Assembly (NCBI GenBank): GCA_003151595.1
Contig: PLXW01000095.1
Coordinates: 44,220 to 108,219, forward strand
Origin: Myxococcales bacterium
GTDB lineage: Bacteria > Myxococcota > Polyangia > Polyangiales > Polyangiaceae
DNA length: 64,000 bases
Reading direction: 5' to 3'
Position 1 is the stretch's first letter; each line of letters starts with the position of its first letter. Positions 7,798-16,346 of this stretch are shown piece after piece. Below the pieces are notes generated by a model. That model had not been told where the DNA came from, did not search any database, and was given only the letters and a program-made list of their open reading frames with translations. The translations under genes and the position numbers were made by a program.

Positions 7798-10700
7798 CTA
7801 GCGGCGCTGGCGCTTTTTTTGGGCGAGGCGTTCGGCGGAGGAGAGGGGGCGTGGGGGAGGGGGAGTGGAGGCGGTCGGGTTCGCCGTCGGGGCCGGGGTC
7901 GTGTTCGCGTTCGCGTTCGCGTTCGCGTTCGCGTTCGCGTTCGCGTTCGCGTTCACCTTCACTCTCGTGTCTCTCGTCCCCCCAACCCGCGCCAGCCTCT
8001 CCGGCATCACCAGCTTCCGCGCCGCCACCGCGAGAATCATCGCGATCCCCGCGAGCAGCGTCAGCGGCGGCGCCAGCGGCGTATACGCGAAGCGCCGTGC
8101 GTCGCGATCATCGAAGATCCCGGCGAGCGTGTCGCGCATCTTGCCGCCGGTCATCGACGTGATCCGCGTGAGCAGCGCGCGATCGCTCCCCGTTGGCCGA
8201 AGCTCCTCGCCGCGACCCAACACAGCGCCTGTCGTGCCGACCGCCGCGCCGTCGCTCTCGTCCTTCGCCGTCGCGACGTATGTCCCTGGGCGCGACAGCG
8301 GAACGCTCGCCGCATAGCGCCCGGCGCCGATCGCCTCCAGCGGGAGATCGCGCGCGAAGCCATCGGGTCCCGCGACGTGCACGCTCAAGCGCCGAAACGT
8401 CTGCGCCCGTCCGTCGTCGCCCACGACGTCGGCGCGCACGTGCAGCTCTCCTCCCGTCGCGTCGCTCGCGAGACGCACGCGTGGATCTTCCTCCTTGCGC
8501 GCGAGGTCGCGCGCGACCTGGCCGAACATCTTCGCCGCGCCGTCCCACGCGAGCCACGCGCTCCCCCACTTGTCGCGGTAGTCGCTCATGAACGCGCCCG
8601 TGCGACCGAGCCCCGCGCTCCACGTGGCGAGGATCGGGTCTCCTTCGGGGCCGGCGAGCGCGATCGTCGCGCGCGGCTTGGCCACAGTGACCACGTAGCC
8701 ACCGAGCGACGGGGCCGCGTCGAAATCGATCCCGCGCGTCCCTGCGCTGGGCGCGCCGAGCGATACGCGAAATGGGTCTTCGTGGATCGCGCTCTTCGCC
8801 GCGAGGATCGTCTCCTGCGTGAAGACCGCGGGGAGCTTGGTGGCGTCGTCGATCAGATAGAAGCGCCCGCCTCCCTCCTTCGAGAGCGCCTCGAGCTCGG
8901 GCGAGTCGTGTCCGGTTCCCAGCGAGATGACGCTCGTCGTCATCCCGTGCGACGCGGCGGTATGGACGATCGCGCGGCATCCGGCGATCTGCTCGGCGTC
9001 GTTCCCGTCGGCGAAGAGGAGCAGGTGCTTCAAGTTGACGTGCTCTCCGGCGAGCGCCTCATAGCCGGCATCGAGCGCGAGGTCGGTGTAGATGCCGCCG
9101 CCGCCGACGCTCACGCTGCGAATGCGCGTGGCGATGGCGTCAGGGTCGTCGACCGGCCCGAGCGGGACGGTCCAGCGAACTTCGGTGTCGACGTGCTCGA
9201 CGCCGAGGCGATCCCCGTGCCCAAGGAGCGACGCGCTGCGCGCAGCGGCTTCGTTCGCGAGGGCGAGCTTGGTTTGACCGCTGACGACCATCCCCATCGA
9301 GCCCGAGTAGTCGACAGCGATCACCTCGGCGAGCGAGGCGCGGCGCTTCTCCTTCTTCAGGTCGAACGACACCGGCGACACCTCTTCGATCGGCGTGCGC
9401 GCGTAACCGCCGGGGCCCATCGCCCGATCGCCACCGAAGAGGAGGAGGCCGCCGCCGAGGTCGCGCTCGTAGCTGGCGAGCGCTGCGACCTGCGAGGTCG
9501 CGAGATCGCTGGCGCGAATGTCGGCAAGCGTGACGAGGTCGTAGCCCGCGAGCTCGCCGACGTCGGCCGGCGCGTTGGCGAGTGATCGCGTGGCGACCAG
9601 AAACCCAGCCGATTCGAGCGCGCTCGCGATCGGGGCGCCGGCCCCTTCGTCTCCTTCGAGGACGAGCGCGATGGCCGGACCGCGGACGCGAACGAACGCG
9701 CTCCCGGCGTTGTCCTCAGGCGACGAGTCGGCGGCGGGATCGAGCGCCGTCACCGCGACGTCGTAGCGATGGAGACCGGCGTCCGGGGCGATCTCGCGGA
9801 CGCGAAGCACGTCCTCCCCTGCGCTCACGTGCGCGCGCGCGATCCTCGCGAGCGGCGTGCCGTCGCGCGAGACGCGCACCTCGACGTCGGTGGCGACGGC
9901 GCTGGAGGTGACGATCCGCAGGTCGAAGGGCTCGGAGCCGTCGGCGCGCGTGGGCGCTCCGACGCTGACGACGCGCACGTCGCGCGACGCCTTCTGCTCG
10001 AGGAGGACGGCGTCGACCGGTACGCCGGCGGCCTGCGCGGCGGCCGCGGCGGCGAGCGCGTCGCCTCGCGTCTCGACGCCGTCGGTGACGAGCGCGACGC
10101 GGGCCGCGGTGTCGGCCGGGATCTCGGCGAGCGCGCGCCGGATCGCCGCCTCGAGATCGGTCCCGTCGCGCCCGACCTCGATGCGCTGAGGCGGTGCGAG
10201 GTCGGAGCGCGGACGGGGAGGGTCTTCGGTGGCGGCTTCGGATCCGAAGACCACGGTGCCGATGCGATCGCCCGCGCGCATGCTCTTCTCGGCGACCGCG
10301 AGCTCGGCGCGGACGCGCGGCTCGGCGGCGGGGACGAGGTCGATCGATCGCGAGCGATCAACCGCCACGAGCACCGTTGTGCGATCGAGCGGGACGCCGA
10401 TCTCGGGCTCCGCCACGGCGAGCGCCGCAGCGAGGACCGCGGCCGACGAGAGCGTCGTGAAGAGCGCGCGTCGCGTCCTGGCCATGCGCGAGGGTGCTTC
10501 GGCGAAGCGCCATGCGAGCAGCACGCCGGCGGCGGCCACCGCCACGAGCGCCATCGGCGTGCCGAAGCGCACGAAGCGATCGGGGAGGGCGCGGAGATAG
10601 ACGAGCCCCTCGTACGCCAGTGGGGCAACCGCGATCGTCGCGATGGCGAGCGGACCGATGGCGCGTCGCGCCTGCAACACCGGCCTCAGCGACCTTCCGG

Positions 10701-12597
10701 GCGCGCCACTTCGCGTGAGCCACGACACCTCGAACGCGAGGACCGCCGCAGCGAACAGCGCGAGCCACGCGGCCCACTCGTGATGCGCGTCGACCGCGCG
10801 CGCGGTGGTCGTCGTCGCGTCGCCCCCCGCGTCGATCTTCACGGGGCGCGGGCGTACGTCGCTCTCCCGCTCGCTCGTCAGATTGACCGGAAGAACCGCG
10901 CTGCCGACGTGCGGCTCCACCCAGTGCACGCGGACGATGCCCGCGTGCGCCGCCGGTGAAAGGACGGCGAAGCCCTCCTTCACGTCGACGTCCGCCGCGC
11001 CGCCGCCGGCCCCCTCCACGCGCACGCGCGCGACCCCGGGCGGCACCGCGAACCGAAGCGGCTCGCCCGTCCGCGCGGGCGCCGCTGCGCCTTGCGCGCG
11101 GTGCGCGCGTGCGACCTCGACCACGTCGCGCACGAAGAGGACGAACGAAGCCTGGAGCGGCCAATCGCTGTCGCCGAGATCGAACCCGACGATCGTCGCC
11201 GCGCGCCCCGGCGTGGAGGCATCGGCGATGAGCGCCGTGGTCTCCGCGCGGACGAGCGCGCCGCGCGCTCCGGACGAATCGAGCGCGCGCGATCGCGCGA
11301 CGTGCACCCCGTCGAGCGTGAGAAAACGGAGACGCGCGTCGCTCGTGTCCCACGACGTCACGCGAGGCTGCTCCACGGCCGCGCCGACGCGCACGCCGAG
11401 GCAATCCCCTTCGCCGGGCGCGATCACGAGCACGTCGCGCCCCGGGAGCGATGCCGGGCACGCGCCGTCGACCACGACGAGCGCGTCGGAATCGACGTTC
11501 GCCTTCGCGAGATCGGCGAGCGCGATTGTTCGCAGGTCCACGTCGGCGTCTGATGCGAGTGCGCGCCCGACCCACGACGAAGCGTGATCCGACGCCAGCA
11601 CCACCGGCATCGCGCGCCCGCCGGGCACGCGCGCATACGCCACGTCGTCCGCCGCGAGCGCGTCGCCCGGCGCGAGGCGCACGACGAGCCCGGCCCCTTC
11701 GTCCTCGGCGCGCGGCTCGAACGACAGGACCACCGGGGTCTTCTCGCGAGGCGGAAGCGTGATGCGGCGCGACGCGATCGGGTCGGCCTGGCCTTCCCGC
11801 GAAAGCGTCACGTACGCCTCGCGCGGTCGATCGCCGAAGCTCTCGATCATCGCGAAGACCTGCGCCTCGTCGCGCTTCGAAGCGTCGGTCCCTCGTCGCG
11901 CGTCGATGCGAACGATCGCCGCGTTCTCCACGTCGTCGCCCACGGCGATGACCTCGGTCGCGATTCCTCCCGTGGACAGCGGCGCGTCGTGCGCCAGCGC
12001 GCCGTCCGTGACGACGACGATGCGACGCGATCCGCGCAGCGCTCGCAGGCGATCGGCGGCGAGCCCCACCGCGCTCGCGAGGTCCCCCTCTTCGTCGCGG
12101 GCCTCCACTCGCGCGATCGCGGCCGCCAGCGCTCGCGGGTCGCGCTCGAGCGGAGTCACGGCGCGCGCATCGCGGCCACCGTCGACCACGAAGGCGTCTG
12201 CGCCCGGCGCGAGGCGCATCACGACGGCCGTGGCGATCCTCTTGGCTTCGTCGAAGCGCGTCGTATGGCCCCCCGCGGTCGCGGCGTGCATCGACGCGCT
12301 GGTGTCGATCACGATGGCGATGTGATCGCCCGCGATCGACCCGCCACGCGTCGCGGGCCGCGCCAGCGCAAAGGCGAGCGCCGTCAGCGCCAGGAGCTCG
12401 AGGAGGAGCGGCAGCTCGCGCGTGAGACGCTTCCACGGATGCTTGGCCAGGAGATCGCGCTGCGCCGCGCCCCACAGCCACGACGACGGAACGCGAACCC
12501 GCTCGCGCCGCACCTTCATCACGTAGAGCACGACGATCGGCGCCACTCCCGCGAGCAACCACAGCCCCGGCGCGGAGAGGAGCTCCAGCGCCTTCAT
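7798..12597 (-). CDS. giant BatA-like membrane protein with three von Willebrand factor A domains
   Basis: The 1599-residue product starts with an aerotolerance/BatA-type N-terminus: two transmembrane helices (about 8-26 and 62-80) around basic residues. Three vWA domains with intact MIDAS starts follow: DTSAS at Asp98, DRSRS at Asp747 and DYSGS at Asp1096. A GATase1-like segment (YDLVTLADI and GGGLLLFGGD) precedes the third. Extra hydrophobic segments occur near 650-730 and near the C-terminus, and the tail carries an Ala-Asn repeat, a Pro-rich stretch and a basic end. Family knowledge: vWA proteins beside MoxR and DUF58 act in metal-dependent complex assembly or envelope stress. The ATG overlaps the DUF58 stop (ATGA), which fixes the start. 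It looks like a fusion of BatA/BatB-like and GATase-vWA proteins. Confidence 0.88.
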   Translation of the reverse strand: MKALELLSAPGLWLLAGVAPIVVLYVMKVRRERVRVPSSWLWGAAQRDLLAKHPWKRLTRELPLLLELLALTALAFALARPATRGGSIAGDHIAIVIDTSASMHAATAGGHTTRFDEAKRIATAVVMRLAPGADAFVVDGGRDARAVTPLERDPRALAAAIARVEARDEEGDLASAVGLAADRLRALRGSRRIVVVTDGALAHDAPLSTGGIATEVIAVGDDVENAAIVRIDARRGTDASKRDEAQVFAMIESFGDRPREAYVTLSREGQADPIASRRITLPPREKTPVVLSFEPRAEDEGAGLVVRLAPGDALAADDVAYARVPGGRAMPVVLASDHASSWVGRALASDADVDLRTIALADLAKANVDSDALVVVDGACPASLPGRDVLVIAPGEGDCLGVRVGAAVEQPRVTSWDTSDARLRFLTLDGVHVARSRALDSSGARGALVRAETTALIADASTPGRAATIVGFDLGDSDWPLQASFVLFVRDVVEVARAHRAQGAAAPARTGEPLRFAVPPGVARVRVEGAGGGAADVDVKEGFAVLSPAAHAGIVRVHWVEPHVGSAVLPVNLTSERESDVRPRPVKIDAGGDATTTTARAVDAHHEWAAWLALFAAAVLAFEVSWLTRSGAPGRSLRPVLQARRAIGPLAIATIAVAPLAYEGLVYLRALPDRFVRFGTPMALVAVAAAGVLLAWRFAEAPSRMARTRRALFTTLSSAAVLAAALAVAEPEIGVPLDRTTVLVAVDRSRSIDLVPAAEPRVRAELAVAEKSMRAGDRIGTVVFGSEAATEDPPRPRSDLAPPQRIEVGRDGTDLEAAIRRALAEIPADTAARVALVTDGVETRGDALAAAAAAQAAGVPVDAVLLEQKASRDVRVVSVGAPTRADGSEPFDLRIVTSSAVATDVEVRVSRDGTPLARIARAHVSAGEDVLRVREIAPDAGLHRYDVAVTALDPAADSSPEDNAGSAFVRVRGPAIALVLEGDEGAGAPIASALESAGFLVATRSLANAPADVGELAGYDLVTLADIRASDLATSQVAALASYERDLGGGLLLFGGDRAMGPGGYARTPIEEVSPVSFDLKKEKRRASLAEVIAVDYSGSMGMVVSGQTKLALANEAAARSASLLGHGDRLGVEHVDTEVRWTVPLGPVDDPDAIATRIRSVSVGGGGIYTDLALDAGYEALAGEHVNLKHLLLFADGNDAEQIAGCRAIVHTAASHGMTTSVISLGTGHDSPELEALSKEGGGRFYLIDDATKLPAVFTQETILAAKSAIHEDPFRVSLGAPSAGTRGIDFDAAPSLGGYVVTVAKPRATIALAGPEGDPILATWSAGLGRTGAFMSDYRDKWGSAWLAWDGAAKMFGQVARDLARKEEDPRVRLASDATGGELHVRADVVGDDGRAQTFRRLSVHVAGPDGFARDLPLEAIGAGRYAASVPLSRPGTYVATAKDESDGAAVGTTGAVLGRGEELRPTGSDRALLTRITSMTGGKMRDTLAGIFDDRDARRFAYTPLAPPLTLLAGIAMILAVAARKLVMPERLARVGGTRDTRVKVNANANANANANANANANTTPAPTANPTASTPPPPRPLSSAERLAQKKRQRR
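7800..7820 (+). terminator. weak hairpin with T7 tract after the decarboxylase-like gene
   Basis: AGCG (7800-7803) can pair with CGCT (7811-7814), followed by seven T (7814-7820). It lies 3 bases after the plus-strand stop but within the end of the convergent gene. The stem is short, so the call is uncertain. Confidence 0.3.
7903..7962 (-). repeat. GCGAAC hexanucleotide array in the 3' end of the vWA gene
   Basis: On the plus strand eight perfect GTTCGC copies span 7903-7950, followed by two variants (GTTCAC, CTTCAC) to 7962. Read on the coding (minus) strand they encode an Asn-Ala repeat near the C-terminus, the same dipeptide as in the lipoprotein gene at 799. Confidence 0.95.
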
Positions 12598-13508
12598 CCC
12601 GGTCGCGTCCCGGCCTGAGAGCGCGGTCCGGCGTCCTCGATCGATCGCGCGACGATCCGTCGAACCACCGCGATCGCCGGTTCGTCGGAGGGCGTGCGTA
12701 CGTACGACGCGCCGACGCGCTTGGCGAGCGCCGCCAACCACGCGAAGAGGCCTTCGAGGCGGGCGAGGTAGGCGTCGATCGTGGCGCCGTCGATCGTGGT
12801 CTCGACGAGCGCGCCGGTCTCGGAGTCTTCGAGCGCGTAGTCGCCTTCGAGCGTCGGCGCGAGCTCGTCGGTTGCGAGCACCTGTACGAGCGCGACGTCG
12901 TGACCTGCGGAGGCGGCGCGCACCACGGCGCCGTCGATCGCGCCGGCGTCGAGGAAGTCGCTCAGCACGACGAGCATCCCCGGCCGCGACGAGCGCTGCA
13001 CGACCGCGTCAATGGCGCGCGCGAGGTCGGTCCCTCCGCGGGCGACGGGGGCGTCGAGATCGCGAAGCAGCTTCGCCAGCGACGCGCGTCCACGCGCGGG
13101 CTCGTTCGTTCGTGTGAGTCCCTCGCCCGCGACGAGCACCTGCGCCCGCTCCGACTCGGCCAGCGCCAGGTACCCGACGCTGGCGGCGATTCGTTTGGCC
13201 GCGAGCAGCTTGGTCGGTCGGCCGGCGTCCATCGACGCGCTGGCGTCGACCAGGAGGCGCACCACCACGTCTTCTTCCGCACGAAACAGCTTGAATACGG
13301 GCTCTCCGGTGCGCGCGAAGGCGAGCCAGTCGATGCGCCGCGGATCGTCTCCCTGCGCGTAGCCGCGATGCTCCAGGAACTCCGCGCTCCCTCCGCGCCG
13401 CTTCGCGAGTCGCTCACCGCCGCCGCCGGACCGCGCGCGCATCTGCATGCGACGACGCAGCGCCTCGAGCTCGCGCGCGAACGACGGATCGAGGAGCGCG
13501 TCACTCAT
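12594..13508 (-). CDS. DUF58 domain protein (vWA-like)
   Basis: The 304-residue cytoplasmic protein has the DUF58 hallmark GDDPRRIDWLAFARTGEPVFKLF-type motif near residues 53-75 and a vWA-like MIDAS start (DASAS, Asp88). DUF58 proteins are encoded next to MoxR ATPases almost everywhere and are thought to be client or adaptor proteins for metal-dependent complex assembly. Here the order is MoxR, two intervening ABC genes and one envelope gene, then DUF58 and the triple-vWA gene. It overlaps the permease gene upstream by 8 bases and the vWA gene downstream by 4, so translation is probably coupled. Confidence 0.9.
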   Translation of the reverse strand: MSDALLDPSFARELEALRRRMQMRARSGGGGERLAKRRGGSAEFLEHRGYAQGDDPRRIDWLAFARTGEPVFKLFRAEEDVVVRLLVDASASMDAGRPTKLLAAKRIAASVGYLALAESERAQVLVAGEGLTRTNEPARGRASLAKLLRDLDAPVARGGTDLARAIDAVVQRSSRPGMLVVLSDFLDAGAIDGAVVRAASAGHDVALVQVLATDELAPTLEGDYALEDSETGALVETTIDGATIDAYLARLEGLFAWLAALAKRVGASYVRTPSDEPAIAVVRRIVARSIEDAGPRSQAGTRPG

Positions 13509-15303
13509 TCGTCTGCGGCTCCAGCGTGGGCTCTGCGGCGGGGGGCTGGGCCGCGGCGCGCTCTTCGGCCGCGTACGCCTCGTCCGATCGCTTCTGGATC
13601 GCGTCGCGCTCGCCGACGATCTTGTCGCTCCGATGCTTGGCGACCGACAAGAACATCAGCCCCAAAGCTCCCCACCCCAGCGAGAAGATCATCCCCACCG
13701 GCACCAGCATCGGCGTCTCGTGCGTGTAGCTCCCGATCTCCGAGAGCATCGACACGAGGAAGAAGGGGCTCGGCGAGGCGAGGAGGATCCACGCCTTCGC
13801 GCTCGAGTCGGCGAGCACGCCGGTGATCGCGGCGACGACCCAGGGGGCGACGGCGACGAGGAAGAAGACGCCCACGGCGATGATGCGCGGCACCCACGGT
13901 GAGGCGTTGCGAGCGCGAAGCCAGGCCAGGAGTCCGATGACGAAGACGCAGTACGGCGTGACGTAGGCGGCGACGACGGCGATCTGATCGAGGCTCCGCT
14001 CCTTGATCGCGCTGGTGCCCGTGCCGTAGAGAGCTACGCCGACCCCGTCGATCACGGCGATGAACGCGACTCCGACGACGGCCATGAACACGACGAGGAG
14101 CATCGTGCGGAAGAGTCCCGGGCCCAGAAAGCGGGTCATGGTCCCCGCGCTCGAACGTCGCCACCGGACCTCGATTCGTCGCGACGGGCCGGGCGGCTCG
14201 GCGGTGAAGAGCATCGCGCAGAGGAAGATGTGCAGCACGTAGACGACGATCCCGGCGATGCAGAGCCCGGTGCGCCCGTCGTAGTCGGACACGAGCAGAC
14301 TGGGGACGCTGCCGGCGACGGCGGCGATCGGCGTCGTGATCGCGAACCAGCGCTTCAATCCCGTCGAGCGATCGTCGGCCTCGCCGGTGAGGTTCGCGAT
14401 CGTCGCTTCGTAGAGGAACCACGCCGGGATCGCGACGAGGAGGAGCGGGAACATGACGAGCAGCACGGCGTAGTCCACGCCGAACGCCGCGCGCTGGTAG
14501 GCCAGCGGCAACCAGATCGGCATCCCCTCCGGCACATCGGGCCACAGCTTGTGCGCGATGAGAGAGCATCCGAAGCCCCCGACCGAGAAGAGCATCGGCC
14601 CGAGCACCGCCGCGAGCATCAGCGTGATCACGATCGCGCCGCGCAGGTTCGACATGAACGAGCTCACGGCGAGCCCGAAGGCGACGACCAGCGCCGCCAG
14701 CAGGAAGAGGAACGCGAACGCGATCACCACCTCGCCCGCGGTCACGCCACCGAAGAGAAACGACAGCGCGCCGACGGGCGCGAGGGCGACGAGGTAGATC
14801 GCCATCGTGGTGTACGCCGCGAGGAACTTCCCGCGCGCGATCTCCTTCGGCGTCATGCCCGTCAGCAGCACCGCTTCCCATGTGCGCCCTTCGCGCTCGG
14901 CGGCGATCCCGTTGGCGGCGACCGTCGGCCCCACGAGGACGACGACGAAGTACGCCAGGCCGAAGAAGATCTGAAAGAGCGCGCCGCCGAGCTCCGCGGG
15001 GCTGGTGCCCGACGACGCCGTCAGGCCGCCGATGCTCGAGAGGACCAGCGTGAGCACGAGGACGAGCGTGAAGAGGATCCACGGTGTTCGCGCGAGGCGC
15101 GCGGATTGCCGCATCTCGCGCATCCAGATCGCGTTCGGCTCGCGCGTCACGCGCGACCACACTCCGCGAAGGCCCGCGGCCGGCGGCGGTGCGCTCGGAT
15201 CGCGCGGCGGATGAATGCTCCGCGGCGCGCGATCGGACGACGGCGGAGAGGACGGCGAGACCGCCGGCGAGCCCGACGCGACCGGAACGAGAGCGTCGCT
15301 CAT
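13501..15303 (-). CDS. ABC-2 type transporter permease
   Basis: The 600-residue membrane protein begins with a Pro/Ser-rich cytoplasmic segment (about 1-75). Then come an amphipathic region (ANPIW-like, RMREMRQSARLARTP) and about eleven or twelve hydrophobic helices. The motif EGRTWEAVLLTGMTPKEIARGK, near residue 160, is typical of ABC-2 permeases of the GldF/NosY/NatB type. The ATG overlaps the ATPase stop (ATGA), so ATPase and permease are translationally coupled and surely form one transporter. The substrate is unknown. Embedding in a MoxR/DUF58/vWA operon suggests an envelope-assembly role rather than drug efflux. Confidence 0.88.
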   Translation of the reverse strand: MSDALVPVASGSPAVSPSSPPSSDRAPRSIHPPRDPSAPPPAAGLRGVWSRVTREPNAIWMREMRQSARLARTPWILFTLVLVLTLVLSSIGGLTASSGTSPAELGGALFQIFFGLAYFVVVLVGPTVAANGIAAEREGRTWEAVLLTGMTPKEIARGKFLAAYTTMAIYLVALAPVGALSFLFGGVTAGEVVIAFAFLFLLAALVVAFGLAVSSFMSNLRGAIVITLMLAAVLGPMLFSVGGFGCSLIAHKLWPDVPEGMPIWLPLAYQRAAFGVDYAVLLVMFPLLLVAIPAWFLYEATIANLTGEADDRSTGLKRWFAITTPIAAVAGSVPSLLVSDYDGRTGLCIAGIVVYVLHIFLCAMLFTAEPPGPSRRIEVRWRRSSAGTMTRFLGPGLFRTMLLVVFMAVVGVAFIAVIDGVGVALYGTGTSAIKERSLDQIAVVAAYVTPYCVFVIGLLAWLRARNASPWVPRIIAVGVFFLVAVAPWVVAAITGVLADSSAKAWILLASPSPFFLVSMLSEIGSYTHETPMLVPVGMIFSLGWGALGLMFLSVAKHRSDKIVGERDAIQKRSDEAYAAEERAAAQPPAAEPTLEPQTNE

Positions 15304-16346
15304 TGGATCTCTCCGCGCGTCGCTTCGAGGAAGATTCGCTCCAGCTCGTTTCGCTCCGGCTCGACGCCAGCCACCGGGATCCCCGCCATCACCACGACGC
15401 GCACGATCTCCGCGAGCGCGCGATCGTCCCCCACGTACGCCACGATCGCGACGCCGCCCGGCGCGGGCGTCACGCGCTTCACGCCCGGGAGTCCGGCCAG
15501 CGCCAGCGCCACCGACTCGGACGGCGCGAGCACCTTGATCTTCGCGCTCCGCGTCTGCGGCTCCAGGGCGACGGGCGGGTGGGCCGGCGTGCGCGTCGAG
15601 AGCGGCTGCGGAGGCATAGGCTCGTTCGGGTGCGCGCGGGTGTGGTTCTCCAGCTGGCGCGCGATGTCGTGCAGAGGCCCGGCGACGATGAGCTGCCCGC
15701 GCTCGAGGATAGCGACCGACGAGCAGATGTCGGCGAGCTCGGTGAGGATGTGACTGGAGAGGAAGATCGTCTTCCCCATGTCCCGCAGCTCGAGGAGCAA
15801 ATCGCGGATCTCGATGCGCGCGCGCGGATCGAGGTCGCTCGCCGGCTCGTCCATGATGAGCACCTTCGGATCGTGGAGCAGCGTGCGCGCGAGCTGGAGG
15901 CGCTGCTTCATCCCTTTGCTCATCGTGGCCACGAGCTTGTCGCCGAGCTTCTTGAGATCGGTGAGCTCCATCACCGCGTCGACCACGGCGTACGTCGTCC
16001 CCGCCGTCGGCACCCGGTAAGCGTCGGCGAAGAACTCGAGGTACTCGCGCACCGTCACGCGCTCGTAGACGCCGGCGTGATCGGGCATGTAGCCGATGAT
16101 CTTGCGGACCTTGTCCGGATCGATCGTGACGTCGTGCCCGTCGACCTCGACGCGGCCGGCGAGCGGCTCGAGGAGCGTGGCCAGGATGCGGATCGCGGTG
16201 GTCTTCCCGGCGCCGTTCGGCCCGATGAAACCGAAGATCTCGCCGTGGTGAACGTCGAAGCTGACGTCGCGCAGCACGTCGAAGCGGCCGAAGCGGTGCC
16301 ACAGGTGACGAACGCGGATCGCGGGCTGAATGACCTCTGCGCTCAC
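15300..16346 (-). CDS. ABC transporter ATP-binding protein
   Basis: The 348-residue ATPase has Walker A GPNGAGKTT (residues 42-50), the signature variant MSKGMKQRL, Walker B VLIMDEPASDLDP and the H-loop SSH. The KGMKQR signature is typical of GldA/NatA-like partners of ABC-2 permeases. A C-terminal extension of about 100 residues (after about 245) includes a Pro-rich linker and a small alpha/beta domain. GTG 16346 overlaps the upstream TGA (GTGA), which fixes the start; no ATG is available nearby. It energises the permease encoded next. Confidence 0.93.
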   Translation of the reverse strand: MSAEVIQPAIRVRHLWHRFGRFDVLRDVSFDVHHGEIFGFIGPNGAGKTTAIRILATLLEPLAGRVEVDGHDVTIDPDKVRKIIGYMPDHAGVYERVTVREYLEFFADAYRVPTAGTTYAVVDAVMELTDLKKLGDKLVATMSKGMKQRLQLARTLLHDPKVLIMDEPASDLDPRARIEIRDLLLELRDMGKTIFLSSHILTELADICSSVAILERGQLIVAGPLHDIARQLENHTRAHPNEPMPPQPLSTRTPAHPPVALEPQTRSAKIKVLAPSESVALALAGLPGVKRVTPAPGGVAIVAYVGDDRALAEIVRVVVMAGIPVAGVEPERNELERIFLEATRGEIQ

